A stretch of 64,000 nucleotides of DNA from Pedobacter gandavensis (GCF_014172405.1 NZ_WNXC01000001.1:1736001-1800000); one strand, 5' to 3'. Shown: positions 52,176 through 61,003, numbered from the stretch's first letter. Made by a program: numbers and translations. The notes: generated by a model from the sequence alone, not told the origin.

Positions 52176-53396
52176 ATGAAAATCTTAAATCTGATCAAAC
52201 TTGCCATAAGGGCTTTGCAACGTAATAAATTACGTGCCCTGCTCACCATGCTTGGCATCATCATAGGTGTCGCTTCTGTAATTACCATGATGTCTATCGG
52301 GGAAGGCTCTAAACAAAGTATCAATGCTTCTTTAGCCAGCATGGGTTCCAACATGATCACCATTCAACCTTACAGTAATGAGCCTGGTGGAGCAAGAATA
52401 ATGGGGAGTAGCCTTAAAACACTGACGATTAGAGATGTAGAAGCGATACAAAAAAACGCTCCTGATGTTGCCCTCATTTCTCCATTGGCTTCTTCAGGCG
52501 GACAATCGATCAATGGCGCAAATAATTGGCCGACTACCATTCAGGGCGTAAGTCCTGACTACCTGGAAATCAGAAAAGTAGTGGTAAAAGAAGGGATTAT
52601 GTTTTCAGATCAGGAGGTGAGGTCTTTCGCAAAAGTCTGTTTGCTAGGCAAAACGGTGGTAGACAACCTCTTTCCAAATGGAGATGACCCTATTGGAAAG
52701 GTCATCAGGTTTGGAAAAACTCCTTTCCAGGTTATTGGCGTTCTGGTACCAAAAGGAACCAGCAACTTCGGACAGGATCAGGATGACATCATTATCGCTC
52801 CTTATACTACCGTGCAAAAAAGAATACAATCCACCATATATTTTGGCAGCATCTATGCCTCAGCCATCACCGAAAGTGCTTCAGATGCTGCTGTTACCCA
52901 GATTTCGGCAATATTAAGAGATACGCATCACTTACGTGACAACCAGGACAATGATTTCCAGGTTCGTACCCAGGCAGAATTAATGACGATGATGAATTCT
53001 ACCAGCAGCATGATGACCGCCTTATTAACTGCAGTAGCCAGTATTTCCCTGTTAATTGGTGGAATTGGCATCATGAACATCATGTACGTATCTGTAACGG
53101 AACGCACCCGGGAAATTGGACTTAGAATGTCTATTGGCGCCCGAGGCATAGATATACTGCTTCAATTTTTAATTGAGGCGGTCATGATCAGCATCACGGG
53201 TGGCGTCATTGGGGTATTATTAGGCATCACCGCAGCCATTGTCATCCCATCTATGCTCAACTGGCCAACCGTAATTTCAGAATCATCGATAGTCATTTCA
53301 TTTATGGTTTGTGCGATAACCGGTATATTTTTCGGCTATTACCCGGCATTAAAGGCCTCCCGTTTAGATCCGATAGAAGCTTTACACTACGAATAA
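52176..53396 (+). CDS. MacB-type ABC transporter permease
   Basis: The 406-residue protein has the MacB/FtsX layout. One N-terminal helix (about 20-45, LRALLTMLGIIIGVASVITMMSIGEG) is followed by a large periplasmic domain (about 50-275) and three C-terminal helices (about 285-395) with MNIMYVSVTERTREIGLRMSIGA and GYYPALKASRLDPIEALHYE. With the ATPase, adaptor and TolC protein it completes a mechanotransmission-type efflux pump for antibiotics, peptides or lipids. Efflux substrate is unknown. The neighbouring LytS/LytR-like pair may regulate it. Confidence 0.94.
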   Translation: MKILNLIKLAIRALQRNKLRALLTMLGIIIGVASVITMMSIGEGSKQSINASLASMGSNMITIQPYSNEPGGARIMGSSLKTLTIRDVEAIQKNAPDVALISPLASSGGQSINGANNWPTTIQGVSPDYLEIRKVVVKEGIMFSDQEVRSFAKVCLLGKTVVDNLFPNGDDPIGKVIRFGKTPFQVIGVLVPKGTSNFGQDQDDIIIAPYTTVQKRIQSTIYFGSIYASAITESASDAAVTQISAILRDTHHLRDNQDNDFQVRTQAELMTMMNSTSSMMTALLTAVASISLLIGGIGIMNIMYVSVTERTREIGLRMSIGARGIDILLQFLIEAVMISITGGVIGVLLGITAAIVIPSMLNWPTVISESSIVISFMVCAITGIFFGYYPALKASRLDPIEALHYE

Positions 53397-53403
53397 AGTT
53401 TTT

Positions 53404-53895
53404 TTACAACAAGTGATGGGTATCTTTAATGGTATCCATCACAAAAATGCTCTTCGTTTGTGCAATTCCTGGGATTTCACTCAGCTTATTCATGGAGAAG
53501 GAATGGAAGCTTTCCATGCTTTCCGTTACAATCTTAAGCATAAAGTCAAAATCACCAGATATATTATAACATTCGGTCACCTCTTTAAACGCCAATACGG
53601 CATCGATAAATTCCTGAGCTGCCTTTTTATTGTGAACTTTCAGGGAGATCTGTACAATGACAATAATCCCTTTATTGATTTTCCGGTTATCCAATAAGGC
53701 CACATACTTTCTAATTACTCCTTCCCGCTCCATCCTTTTGATCCTTTCATGGGTGGGAGTTGGACTTAAATGTACCTTGGAAGCGATTTCGCGAATAGTG
53801 AGCTTCGCATTTTCCTGCAATAAGCGCATAATTTCATAATCCTTCTCATCTAAAACCAGTGCGGTCTGGCGGACTTGTTCTGTTTGGGGAGCCAT
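53404..53895 (-). CDS. Lrp/AsnC-family transcriptional regulator
   Basis: The 163-residue protein has an N-terminal helix-turn-helix (about 17-60, DYEIMRLLQENAKLTIREIASKVHLSPTPTHERIKRMEREGVI) and a C-terminal RAM ligand-binding domain (about 80-160, VIVQISLKVHNKKAAQEF ... YNISGDFDFMLKIV). Lrp proteins sense amino acids or small metabolites. It is divergent from the MFS gene, and the shared region holds repeats that could be its binding sites. The start is ATG 53895; an upstream TTG is ignored. Confidence 0.93.
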   Translation of the reverse strand: MAPQTEQVRQTALVLDEKDYEIMRLLQENAKLTIREIASKVHLSPTPTHERIKRMEREGVIRKYVALLDNRKINKGIIVIVQISLKVHNKKAAQEFIDAVLAFKEVTECYNISGDFDFMLKIVTESMESFHSFSMNKLSEIPGIAQTKSIFVMDTIKDTHHLL

Positions 53896-53913
53896 ATCTA
53901 AGATCAATAATAC

Positions 53914-53966
53914 TTTTGTTCTGTTAAATTAGGAAATAATAATCATTTGTTCTAAATAAGCAGAAC
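53914..53966. repeat. TTTGTTCT repeats in the Lrp/MFS divergent promoter region
   Basis: TTTTGTTCT lies at 53914-53922, ATTTGTTCT at 53945-53953 (31 bases away, about three helical turns) and the inverse AGAAC at 53962-53966. The last two form an inverted repeat. Phased sites near the regulator's own promoter fit an Lrp-like operator. This is inference. Confidence 0.4.
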
Positions 53967-53992
53967 TTATTTTTAGTCTGTGTTACGAAAGT

Positions 53993-54000
53993 TACCTTTG
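53993..54000 (+). promoter_or_regulatory. -7 promoter element of the MFS gene
   Basis: TACCTTTG matches TAnnTTTG exactly, 26 bases before the ATG at 54027. A TTTTTAG element lies about 20 bases upstream in place of TTTG. The leader would be about 20 bases. Confidence 0.55.
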
Positions 54001-54026
54001 TAAGGAAAATTTCCCCTTTACATTTT

Positions 54027-55421
54027 ATGACTCAAAGAAAGAATCTTATCCTTGCCATTGCTTCTATTGGTATTTTTATAGAAGCATTGGATATTGCCAT
54101 TGTCAATCTGGCCATCCCCTCTATACAATCAGACTATGGGCTCAGCAGTGATAAGGTACAATGGCTACAAACACTATATGTGTTGTTGTACGGAGGATTT
54201 TTAATCATTGGGGGAAAATTATCCGACCTTGTTGGAAAGAAAAACATTTTCCTGGCCGGCTGTGCAATATTCCTACTGACCTCTTTAGGAGCCGGGCTTT
54301 CTGGTTCTTTTGAAATGCTTGCCTTCTTCCGCGCCGCGCAGGGAATTGGTGCTGCATTGATCATGCCTTCCGCCTTCTCTATTGTTACTCATACTTTTAC
54401 AGAATCCCGTGAACGTGCAAAAGCCATTGGTATTTTCAGTTCATTTGCAGCCATCGGATCAGGTAGTGGCCTGGCTTTAGGTGGGATTATCACAACCTAT
54501 TGGGGCTGGCATTGGATTTTCTTTGTAAATGTCCCTGTTCTATTTATCATTATCGGCCTTGCCTGGTATTATCTGGCTCCGGATGAGTTAAAAAAATCTA
54601 AATCCAGACCAGACTTACTGTCTGGCGTTTTATTAGTTATCGTTTTATTAATGTTGAGTTATGGTGTCCATGAACTGGGTAGAATCCGCGAACATTACCT
54701 AATGCTCATTGGCTTAACCATTGCGGTTATTGCCGGTTTCAAAATCATTCAACACCGCTTAAAAGTTCAGGCAGAGCCTTTAATAGAGGTATCCCTGTTC
54801 CGTTCCAAAGCAACCACAACCGGGATTGGCGTATTCTTTTTACTAGGTGCGTATTTTACCGGATATATGTTTTTGCTGTCTTTATTGATTCAGAAAGACA
54901 TGAATTTCAGTGCGGCCAAAGCAGGCGTTACCCTGGTTCCATTTAGTATTATTTCTGCGCTGTTCGCAAAATTTGTACTTCCTCCTTTAATGAAAAGACT
55001 GAATGTATGGCAAACCGGTGTTTTTGGAATGTCATTAATGGTTGGTGGTGCAGGATTTTTATTGGCCTCCGTACTGATGGACCATAACTTTATTTTACTC
55101 TTGTGCTCTGCCGCTTGTGTTTCCGGGTTGGGAATGACGATCTGTTATACCAGTTTATCTGTAATTTCAGTACAAGGTATTCCGCCACAACATTATGGAC
55201 TAGCTTCCAGTCTGGCATCAACCTCCTATTTTCTAGGTGGTGGAATCGGATTGTCTATCCTGTCTTTATTTATCAGCACTCATGAAACTGGAAATTCGGT
55301 GAGTAACACCTCGATTCTGGTCTTATGCGTATATGCAATCGGCGCCTTGGTTTGGTTGGCTTCCTACACGAAGAGACATGTTGCAGTACAACGACCGAGC
55401 CTAGCCGCAGCCGCTAAATAA
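54027..55421 (+). CDS. MFS drug-efflux transporter (EmrB/QacA-like)
   Basis: The 464-residue protein has about 14 membrane helices, as in the DHA2 group. Motif A is GGKLSDLVGKKNIF (about 62-75). Motif C-like GSGLALGGIITTYWGWHWIFFVNVP (about 145-170) follows, with LIMPSAFSIV before it. It probably exports toxic organic compounds by proton antiport. It has no EmrA-like adaptor next to it. It is divergent from the Lrp-like regulator, which may control it. Confidence 0.92.
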   Translation: MTQRKNLILAIASIGIFIEALDIAIVNLAIPSIQSDYGLSSDKVQWLQTLYVLLYGGFLIIGGKLSDLVGKKNIFLAGCAIFLLTSLGAGLSGSFEMLAFFRAAQGIGAALIMPSAFSIVTHTFTESRERAKAIGIFSSFAAIGSGSGLALGGIITTYWGWHWIFFVNVPVLFIIIGLAWYYLAPDELKKSKSRPDLLSGVLLVIVLLMLSYGVHELGRIREHYLMLIGLTIAVIAGFKIIQHRLKVQAEPLIEVSLFRSKATTTGIGVFFLLGAYFTGYMFLLSLLIQKDMNFSAAKAGVTLVPFSIISALFAKFVLPPLMKRLNVWQTGVFGMSLMVGGAGFLLASVLMDHNFILLLCSAACVSGLGMTICYTSLSVISVQGIPPQHYGLASSLASTSYFLGGGIGLSILSLFISTHETGNSVSNTSILVLCVYAIGALVWLASYTKRHVAVQRPSLAAAAK

Positions 55422-55426
55422 ATAAA

Positions 55427-57319
55427 CTATTGCCTATTGATCCAGTCCTCCGCAGACTGGATCTCTGCAAAAAACTGTATTTCAACATTGCCAAGCGCGA
55501 TACTTGCACTTTTTTCCGCAGAAAACCGACAAAAAATATCAGGGGAATTTATCCAGGAGAAATGTGTTAAGCCTGCTTTTTCAATCATAGGAAACCAGGT
55601 TTCTCCTACCCAATCTGACGCATCAGACCAGGTGCCCAATACTTCCCTGTTATCATTTAAGATCTTATGACATTCATTTGCCCTTAAAAGCGCCAGCATT
55701 ACCATTGCCCCATGCTGTACCGTTTCCTTGCTATTAAAACCCTTCCATTTCGCATCTAAGCGATGGTGTTCTTTATTGTAACTAACTGTTAGGCTATCAT
55801 CCTGATAAAAATGATGCCTTTCCACCGGACAGTCAACCGCAACATGCGCCTTTAAGGGAAGCCTAAAATAAAAAGTAGAACCAGCATCCAGCTCACTTTC
55901 AAGCCAAAAGCTTCCTTGATGTGCTTTCAATATTTCCGAACAGATGAAAAGTCCTAAACCCAGGCCTTCATACCGTAAATCTTCATTATCAACTCGGTAA
56001 TACCTTTCAAATAATCTTTTCATTTCAAAATCGGCAATACCTATACCAAAATCCTGCACTGAGATTACGATGTTGTCTGCTTGAATTTTTCCCTTCAGGA
56101 TTACTTTACCCCCATTTGGGGAATATTTGACTGCATTTGATAGGAAATTAACCAGTACCTGCTCAATTCTAAGCCGATCTCCATGATAAAGAATGGCTAT
56201 ACTGTGCTCCAGAAACAACTCGTGATCCGGGGAAACCGCCTGAACTGTATGCATCGCAGCTTCTATAATTTCATTAAAATTGAACGCTTCTTTATCAAAA
56301 CTCATACTTCCGGAATTGATCTTGGTTACGTCTAATAAATCGGCAATTAGCTGCTCCAAACGAAAGATATTACTGGCAGATTTCTCTACAAAACCATGTA
56401 ATTTTTCGGGATCATTCGTTTTCTTCATCAACTGATTGAAGGCCTTTATAGAAGTTAAAGGTGTTTTCAACTCATGACTGGCGATAGCAAGAAATTCATC
56501 CTTCCGCTGTTCATTTGACTTCTGAACATCGATATTGGTATTTGTCCCCATCCACATCTTCAACTCCCCACTTTCTATTAATGGAATGGCCTTCCCTAAA
56601 TACCATTTATATTGGCCATCGGCCATTTGAAGACGAAATTCCACACTATATTCAGAATTTTGACCTAGTGCATAACTCCAGGCCCGGATACAGGCAGGAA
56701 GGTCATCCGGATGGACAAAAGACTGCCAGCCTAGCCCTCTCAATTCTTCTACTGTTTTTCCAAAATCACGACAACAAATCTCATTCACATAATTGATAAT
56801 TCCATGAGCCGTTGCTGTCCACACCTGTTGAGGCATGGCATTTAACAAAAATTCCAGGTGCTTTTCACTGGCAGCAATCTTCTTTTCGCGTTGTTCTGAT
56901 TTCTTCCTTGCCGAAATTAGATTACTGACGTCAAAACTATATTGAATAATATACTGAATGGCACCATTTTCATCCAGAAAAGGGGTATGTGTAACATCCC
57001 AGTACTTGGAGATGGTTACTTCTTGATCACTAGGATCTGGAAGCTCTAATTTCAATAATGGTAGCTGATGGGGCTCTAGGGTATCTAAAACCCGCTGAAG
57101 AGAGGCTGAAAACCCCATTTCAAATGGAATTAGAGGATCTTGAGGAAATAGGTCTAAAAAGCTCCTGCCTTTCAGCTCCTCCCTGTTTAGGCCTTGTGCA
57201 GCTAAATAAGCATCACTGGCGGTAAGCACCATCAAATCAGGGGAAAGCACCAAATATAAACCTGGCACTGTTTCATACGTTTTTAAAAGGGCAGCGGGTA
57301 ATACAACTAATTGTTCCAT
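55427..57319 (-). CDS. PAS-domain histidine kinase with a C-terminal STAS-like domain
   Basis: The 630-residue kinase has no membrane segments. It contains two PAS domains (about 12-130 and 155-268), HisKA with His282 in AIASHELKTPLTS, and HATPase with N-box Asn395 (NFLSNAVKYSPNGG), G1 DFGIGI (423-428) and G2 GLGLGL (452-457). Residues about 508-630 form an extra domain (VSYNKEHHRLDAKWKGF ... KILNDNREVLGTWSDASDWVGETWFP), which resembles the SpoIIAA/STAS-like single-domain proteins of Bacteroidota. No receiver domain or partner response regulator is near. The fusion is unusual; the last domain may bind a ligand or a partner protein. The gene ends five bases from the MFS gene stop. Confidence 0.88.
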   Translation of the reverse strand: MEQLVVLPAALLKTYETVPGLYLVLSPDLMVLTASDAYLAAQGLNREELKGRSFLDLFPQDPLIPFEMGFSASLQRVLDTLEPHQLPLLKLELPDPSDQEVTISKYWDVTHTPFLDENGAIQYIIQYSFDVSNLISARKKSEQREKKIAASEKHLEFLLNAMPQQVWTATAHGIINYVNEICCRDFGKTVEELRGLGWQSFVHPDDLPACIRAWSYALGQNSEYSVEFRLQMADGQYKWYLGKAIPLIESGELKMWMGTNTNIDVQKSNEQRKDEFLAIASHELKTPLTSIKAFNQLMKKTNDPEKLHGFVEKSASNIFRLEQLIADLLDVTKINSGSMSFDKEAFNFNEIIEAAMHTVQAVSPDHELFLEHSIAILYHGDRLRIEQVLVNFLSNAVKYSPNGGKVILKGKIQADNIVISVQDFGIGIADFEMKRLFERYYRVDNEDLRYEGLGLGLFICSEILKAHQGSFWLESELDAGSTFYFRLPLKAHVAVDCPVERHHFYQDDSLTVSYNKEHHRLDAKWKGFNSKETVQHGAMVMLALLRANECHKILNDNREVLGTWSDASDWVGETWFPMIEKAGLTHFSWINSPDIFCRFSAEKSASIALGNVEIQFFAEIQSAEDWINRQ

Positions 57320-57442
57320 ATGCTAATATTTAAGCTGGTACAAGACTCATACCACGAATACTAAAGTCCAGCACAATTCAAAATCATTCCTGATAGCGCT
57401 ATTATTTTCTACATCATCAATTACTTTGCTTATTTTTAGGTA

Positions 57443-58765
57443 ATGATACCAGAAACCATCTCCCGCCTGATTAGCGGCTTACAAAAACTGGTCTATTTAC
57501 TCATTGGGCCAAGCGCGCAGTTTAAACCTGAAAACCAGGTTTTTAATGCCATATGTGTAGTTGCTATCCTCATCATGGGCTATGATGTGCCTTTCAATTA
57601 TTTCAATGGAATGGAAACCATTGCCGGTTTATTTTTCTTCTTATTCCTCGCCTTAACTTTCACCTATTACCTTTCCAGATTTAAAAAACAGTTCCAATAC
57701 AGTATTATTCTCTCTTCCCTATTGGTTTTGCTGGCTTTAGGATGTATCTATTTCTTAAACAATGGGATAAAAGGGCCATCGTTGCTCTCTTTTTCCATCG
57801 CTTTCTTTATGATTATGATCATTTCTCCCAGAAGTCAGTACTGGTTCTGGTCTATTCTTTGTCTGGCTACGGGGCTGGGGCTGCTCTTTTTTGAATACAA
57901 AAACCCAGGGTTTATTCAAGATACCTATAAAGGTAGAGCAGCTGTTTTTGCAGACATCGCCTCTACTTATATCATCACTATTTTGGTTACGTTTACGGGT
58001 TTATTTTATCTTAAAACTGCTTATTATAAAGAAAAGCAGAATGCAGAACTGAAAACAGCAGCATTAGAGCGAATGAATCATGAAAAGACGAAATTCTTCT
58101 CGATCATCGCCCACGATCTTCGTGCACCATTGGCTTCTATACAAAGCTATATGGAGCTTTTCCGAATGGATATTCTGAGTGCAGAGGAGAAGGAAATGAT
58201 GGATAAGAAGCTTAGCAATGCGATCATAGGTACACAGGAGATGTTGGACAACATGCTTTCCTGGTCTCGTGCGCAGCTAAATGAAGGAAAAGCAGTCATG
58301 GAAATTAATAAGCTCCACGAAGCCCTGGATTCTGTGATTATGATTCAAAAAGCAGCATCCCAAGAAAAGAAAATCACCTTAACAGCAGACATTGACCCTT
58401 CCCTGGAATTATTTTCCAATGTACACATGCTGCAACTGATTGTCAGGAACATCATTGGCAATGCAATCAAGTTTACCCCAGCTGATGGTCTAATCGAATT
58501 GAATGCCAGTAGGTATGGAAAAGATTGCCTGATTGCGATCAGGGATACAGGAAATGGCATTCCTGAAGAAAATAAATCAGAAATCTTTTCTCTTAAAGCA
58601 CAATCTACTTTTGGCACTGCCAATGAAAAAGGAATTGGCCTGGGACTATTTCTTTGTAAAGAATATACCCAGGCACAGGGCGGAAGAATATGGTTTGAAA
58701 GCCAAAAAGGTGAGGGAACTGTTTTCTATGTATCACTCCCACTATATATGAATGCTGAAAATTAA
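57443..58765 (+). CDS. Membrane-bound sensor histidine kinase
   Basis: The 440-residue kinase has about six membrane helices (about 33-192), HisKA with His224 in FFSIIAHDLRAPLASIQSYM, and HATPase with NIIGNAIKFTPADG, DTGNGIPEEN and GIGLGLFLCKEY. The membrane part resembles the 6- to 7-helix sensory modules of Bacteroidota kinases, without a periplasmic domain. No response regulator is adjacent. It is divergent from the PAS kinase gene and its stop overlaps the convergent VOC gene by four bases. Confidence 0.92.
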   Translation: MIPETISRLISGLQKLVYLLIGPSAQFKPENQVFNAICVVAILIMGYDVPFNYFNGMETIAGLFFFLFLALTFTYYLSRFKKQFQYSIILSSLLVLLALGCIYFLNNGIKGPSLLSFSIAFFMIMIISPRSQYWFWSILCLATGLGLLFFEYKNPGFIQDTYKGRAAVFADIASTYIITILVTFTGLFYLKTAYYKEKQNAELKTAALERMNHEKTKFFSIIAHDLRAPLASIQSYMELFRMDILSAEEKEMMDKKLSNAIIGTQEMLDNMLSWSRAQLNEGKAVMEINKLHEALDSVIMIQKAASQEKKITLTADIDPSLELFSNVHMLQLIVRNIIGNAIKFTPADGLIELNASRYGKDCLIAIRDTGNGIPEENKSEIFSLKAQSTFGTANEKGIGLGLFLCKEYTQAQGGRIWFESQKGEGTVFYVSLPLYMNAEN

Positions 58766-59418
58766 GAGATAGACAACTCCTGATCTTCTCCGCTACCATT
58801 GTTAAATATTAATTTTACAGGAAATGATTTCGCCTTTTGTGCAGTAGGATACCAATCTCTATCCTGATTGACCAGAATAAACAAACCGTTTTCATCACCG
58901 AGTACGGTAAAATTGTCATGTGCGGGCTGCTTTTCATAAATTTCCAGACCGTATTTGCTCATCAGTGTTTCTGCCAAAAATGGGACATCATCAGCGACTA
59001 AACCAATTTCAGAAATGGCTAATATGGAGGATCCATCAAATGGTTGCTCTGATTCATTCTCAAGGTCGCAACGGCAGATCAGTTCCAACAGATTTTTATT
59101 GTTGTCATGAAAATAGAAGGACTTTGCATTCCATAATTCAAAATTGGAAAAATTAGATTCTGGTGTTACCGGAAGGATAACCGTTCTTAATTTTAGCCAT
59201 TCGTAAGCTTCCACAAGTTTGTTTTTTGGGATGTCAAAAGCAATATGGTAAACTGGCTGATCGGCTGTTGCCCCTACAAATGAGAGCTTAGTCCTTCCAA
59301 CCTGAAAAGAGACCTCATTCTCCGTTCTATCAAGGGTAGCCATATTTAATATTTGATTATAAAACCTTTCCGTTTCTTCCAGTTGATTCGTAATAATTTG
59401 TAATTCTTTAATCTCCAT
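58762..59418 (-). CDS. VOC-fold (glyoxalase-like) protein
   Basis: The 218-residue protein has two halves of the VOC fold: MEIKELQIITNQLEETERFYNQILNM and VSFQVGRTKLSFV, then a second repeat with ISEIGLVADDVPFLAETLMSKYGLEIY. The metal-binding His/Glu set of glyoxalase I is only partly visible (HIAFDI; NLLELIC). Function cannot be specified. A promoter (TAACTTTG) lies close before the gene. I start at ATG 59418; an upstream TTG is ignored. Confidence 0.8.
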   Translation of the reverse strand: MEIKELQIITNQLEETERFYNQILNMATLDRTENEVSFQVGRTKLSFVGATADQPVYHIAFDIPKNKLVEAYEWLKLRTVILPVTPESNFSNFELWNAKSFYFHDNNKNLLELICRCDLENESEQPFDGSSILAISEIGLVADDVPFLAETLMSKYGLEIYEKQPAHDNFTVLGDENGLFILVNQDRDWYPTAQKAKSFPVKLIFNNGSGEDQELSIS

Positions 59419-59442
59419 AACACGTTGCTTTTTGGTACAGAA

Positions 59443-59450
59443 CAAAGTTA
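59443..59450 (-). promoter_or_regulatory. -7 promoter element of the minus-strand VOC gene
   Basis: TAACTTTG on the minus strand matches TAnnTTTG exactly, 24 bases before the ATG at 59418. A short leader of about 18 bases is predicted. Confidence 0.5.
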
Positions 59451-59565
59451 AGGCTTAATGGTTGGGAAATTCCGAACAATAATTATAGCTCAGATAATTG
59501 ATCGATTCCAATTATTCTATTACCTTAAAGGAATGATCTGTTAACCAGTTAAAAAGGAGAAATTT

Positions 59566-60003
59566 ATGTCAAATGAGACCAATTCAGTAAAACCGATAAA
59601 AATACAGGGATTTACACCTTTACTTTCGGTTTTCAATATGCCCACATCAGTACGCTTTTACCGGGATCTGCTCGGTTTTGACCTGGTCGAAACCTCCGAG
59701 GCGCCAGAAAGACCGGACAATTACAAATGGGCTCGACTAAGCCTGAACGGGACCGAATTACTGCTAGAACCCAGAGGAGAAAAAGCTTGTCCAAAGCCTG
59801 CAACCGCCCATGATTGGTTGGAACGCCACGATATGTCCATCCATTTTGGTTGTCCGGAATTGGACCATGTTTATGCTTATCTGCAATCCAATGGTGTAGA
59901 TGTAACCATACCAACCAGCACTTCTTATGGCTATAAAGCTTTATATGTTAGAGATCCTGATGGATTCCCATTGGTATTTCATTGGCCGGAAGGATCGGTT
60001 TAA
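59566..60003 (+). CDS. VOC-family protein (bleomycin-resistance/glyoxalase-like)
   Basis: The 145-residue protein is a single VOC module pair: FTPLLSVFNMPTSVRFYRDLLGFDLVE, LNGTELLLEPRGE, MSIHFGCPELDHVYAYLQSNGVDV and the typical closing ALYVRDPDGFPLVFHWPE. Probable metal ligands are a His in SIHFGC and a Glu near the end. Such proteins sequester or isomerise small molecules. The gene has a clear Shine-Dalgarno sequence (AAAGGAG) 9 bases before the ATG, which is rare in this phylum. It is divergent from the other VOC gene. Confidence 0.85.
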   Translation: MSNETNSVKPIKIQGFTPLLSVFNMPTSVRFYRDLLGFDLVETSEAPERPDNYKWARLSLNGTELLLEPRGEKACPKPATAHDWLERHDMSIHFGCPELDHVYAYLQSNGVDVTIPTSTSYGYKALYVRDPDGFPLVFHWPEGSV

Positions 60004-60073
60004 TAAATTTTGCTGCAATGATGAAACAAGCAGAAAGATCTGCTGTTATGGGTATATACTTAAACATCCAATT

Positions 60074-60310
60074 ATGGCTATCCCAAAAAACCCTGAGGAC
60101 AATGTTCCAATAGATGATGCTCTAAATTCAGAAGCAGATGATCAACAAAGTCAGAAAGACGTACATTCTAATGGCTTCGATGAAAATTTTGACAAACCGG
60201 AAGGAATCGAACTACCAGAAGTAGATCTGCTCAAACAAGCATTTGATGCTTCAGAAGCATCTTTCACCTTAGATGTAGATAAAGGAATTGCCCCGAAAAA
60301 AGGAAATTAG
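60074..60310 (+). CDS. Small acidic protein of unknown function
   Basis: The 78-residue frame is very acidic and polar (MAIPKNPEDNVPIDDALNSEADD ... LPEVDLLKQAFDASEASFTLDVDKGIAPKKGN). It has no signal peptide or membrane helix and looks largely unstructured apart from one helix near residues 45-60. It follows the VOC gene by 70 bases on the same strand. I use ATG 60074; the upstream in-frame starts at 59927 and after run through the VOC gene. No family is recognised, but similar small acidic proteins exist in Sphingobacteriaceae. Confidence 0.6.
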   Translation: MAIPKNPEDNVPIDDALNSEADDQQSQKDVHSNGFDENFDKPEGIELPEVDLLKQAFDASEASFTLDVDKGIAPKKGN

Positions 60311-60380
60311 CACGAGAAAATATAAATTTAACTCCTTGTACAGTATTATACTTCACAGGGAGTTTTTCATTATTTCTCCC

Positions 60381-60710
60381 CTATTTACTATGCTGCCAGC
60401 AATAGTCTTCGTCCTTAACCACCCTTTTACACCGGACTCCTTTCTTGGTTATTCCTTTACATGTCGCACTCGCGAAAGTGACGCGCTTAAAACTCTTTTT
60501 TTCCGGAAGCGTATTTTTAGTATTGCTACCGCTGCAGACACTACAAGATCCTCCTGCATTACAATGCTTACAATAATTACAGGTTTTGCAAGCCCTGCAA
60601 TTGCCATTCGCATTACAAGTTGCACAATGCTCCCCTTTCCAAATAGCAGCCGAAGTTTGAGGCAAATACCCCATACTACAAAACAGTAGCATCCAGTAAA
60701 AATGTTTCAT
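60381..60710 (-). CDS. Cysteine-rich secreted protein with DUF5763-like end
   Basis: The 109-residue protein has a signal peptide (residues 1-22, ending TSAA). A dense Cys cluster follows (nine Cys between 29 and 59: C29, C32, C38, C41, C44, C47, C50, C56, C59), spaced CxxC as in metal-binding knuckles. The C-terminal end (84-107, CKGITKKGVRCKRVVKDEDYCWQH) is the DUF5763 pattern: three Cys and a His at zinc-site spacing. Both parts suggest metal binding in the periplasm or outside. Its stop lies close to the end of the small acidic gene on the other strand. Confidence 0.78.
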   Translation of the reverse strand: MKHFYWMLLFCSMGYLPQTSAAIWKGEHCATCNANGNCRACKTCNYCKHCNAGGSCSVCSGSNTKNTLPEKKSFKRVTFASATCKGITKKGVRCKRVVKDEDYCWQHSK

Positions 60711-60854
60711 TGATTTGATTGCGTTAAACCATCAGCATCTATATAATGCGGAGGATGTTCTATTCAAATCTATTATTTTATTTCATCAATTTTAAGATTC
60801 ATTCAGAGAACTTTATAGCAGAACAAATAAATTGTATAGCCTATTTAGGTGATA

Positions 60855-61003
60855 GTATACTAAGGGTATAATCAGGGCTTGCCATATACTTTCTATATAG
60901 TTGCTATGTAGTTGGTATATTCAGGAACATATCAACTACGTCTCAATATCATCTCAGCTATATTTCAATAACATGCCAAGCCCTGATTATACCCTGACTA
61001 TAC
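60855..61003. repeat. 150-bp imperfect palindrome with 19-bp perfect core arms
   Basis: The left half and the reverse complement of the right half align over nearly their whole length. Outer arms are GTATACT and AGTATAG-like. The core, AGGGTATAATCAGGGCTTG (60863-60881), is exactly repeated in inverse at 60977-60995, and inner arms TAGTTGGTATATTC and its inverse lie near the centre. There is no reading frame and no poly-T end. It looks like a palindromic intergenic repeat or a small MITE-like element. It lies between the DUF5763 gene and alaS. Confidence 0.65.

Noticed and set aside
59927-60073. Extended start for the small acidic protein
   Set aside because: The extension runs through the end of the VOC gene in another frame and has a different, Cys-rich composition.
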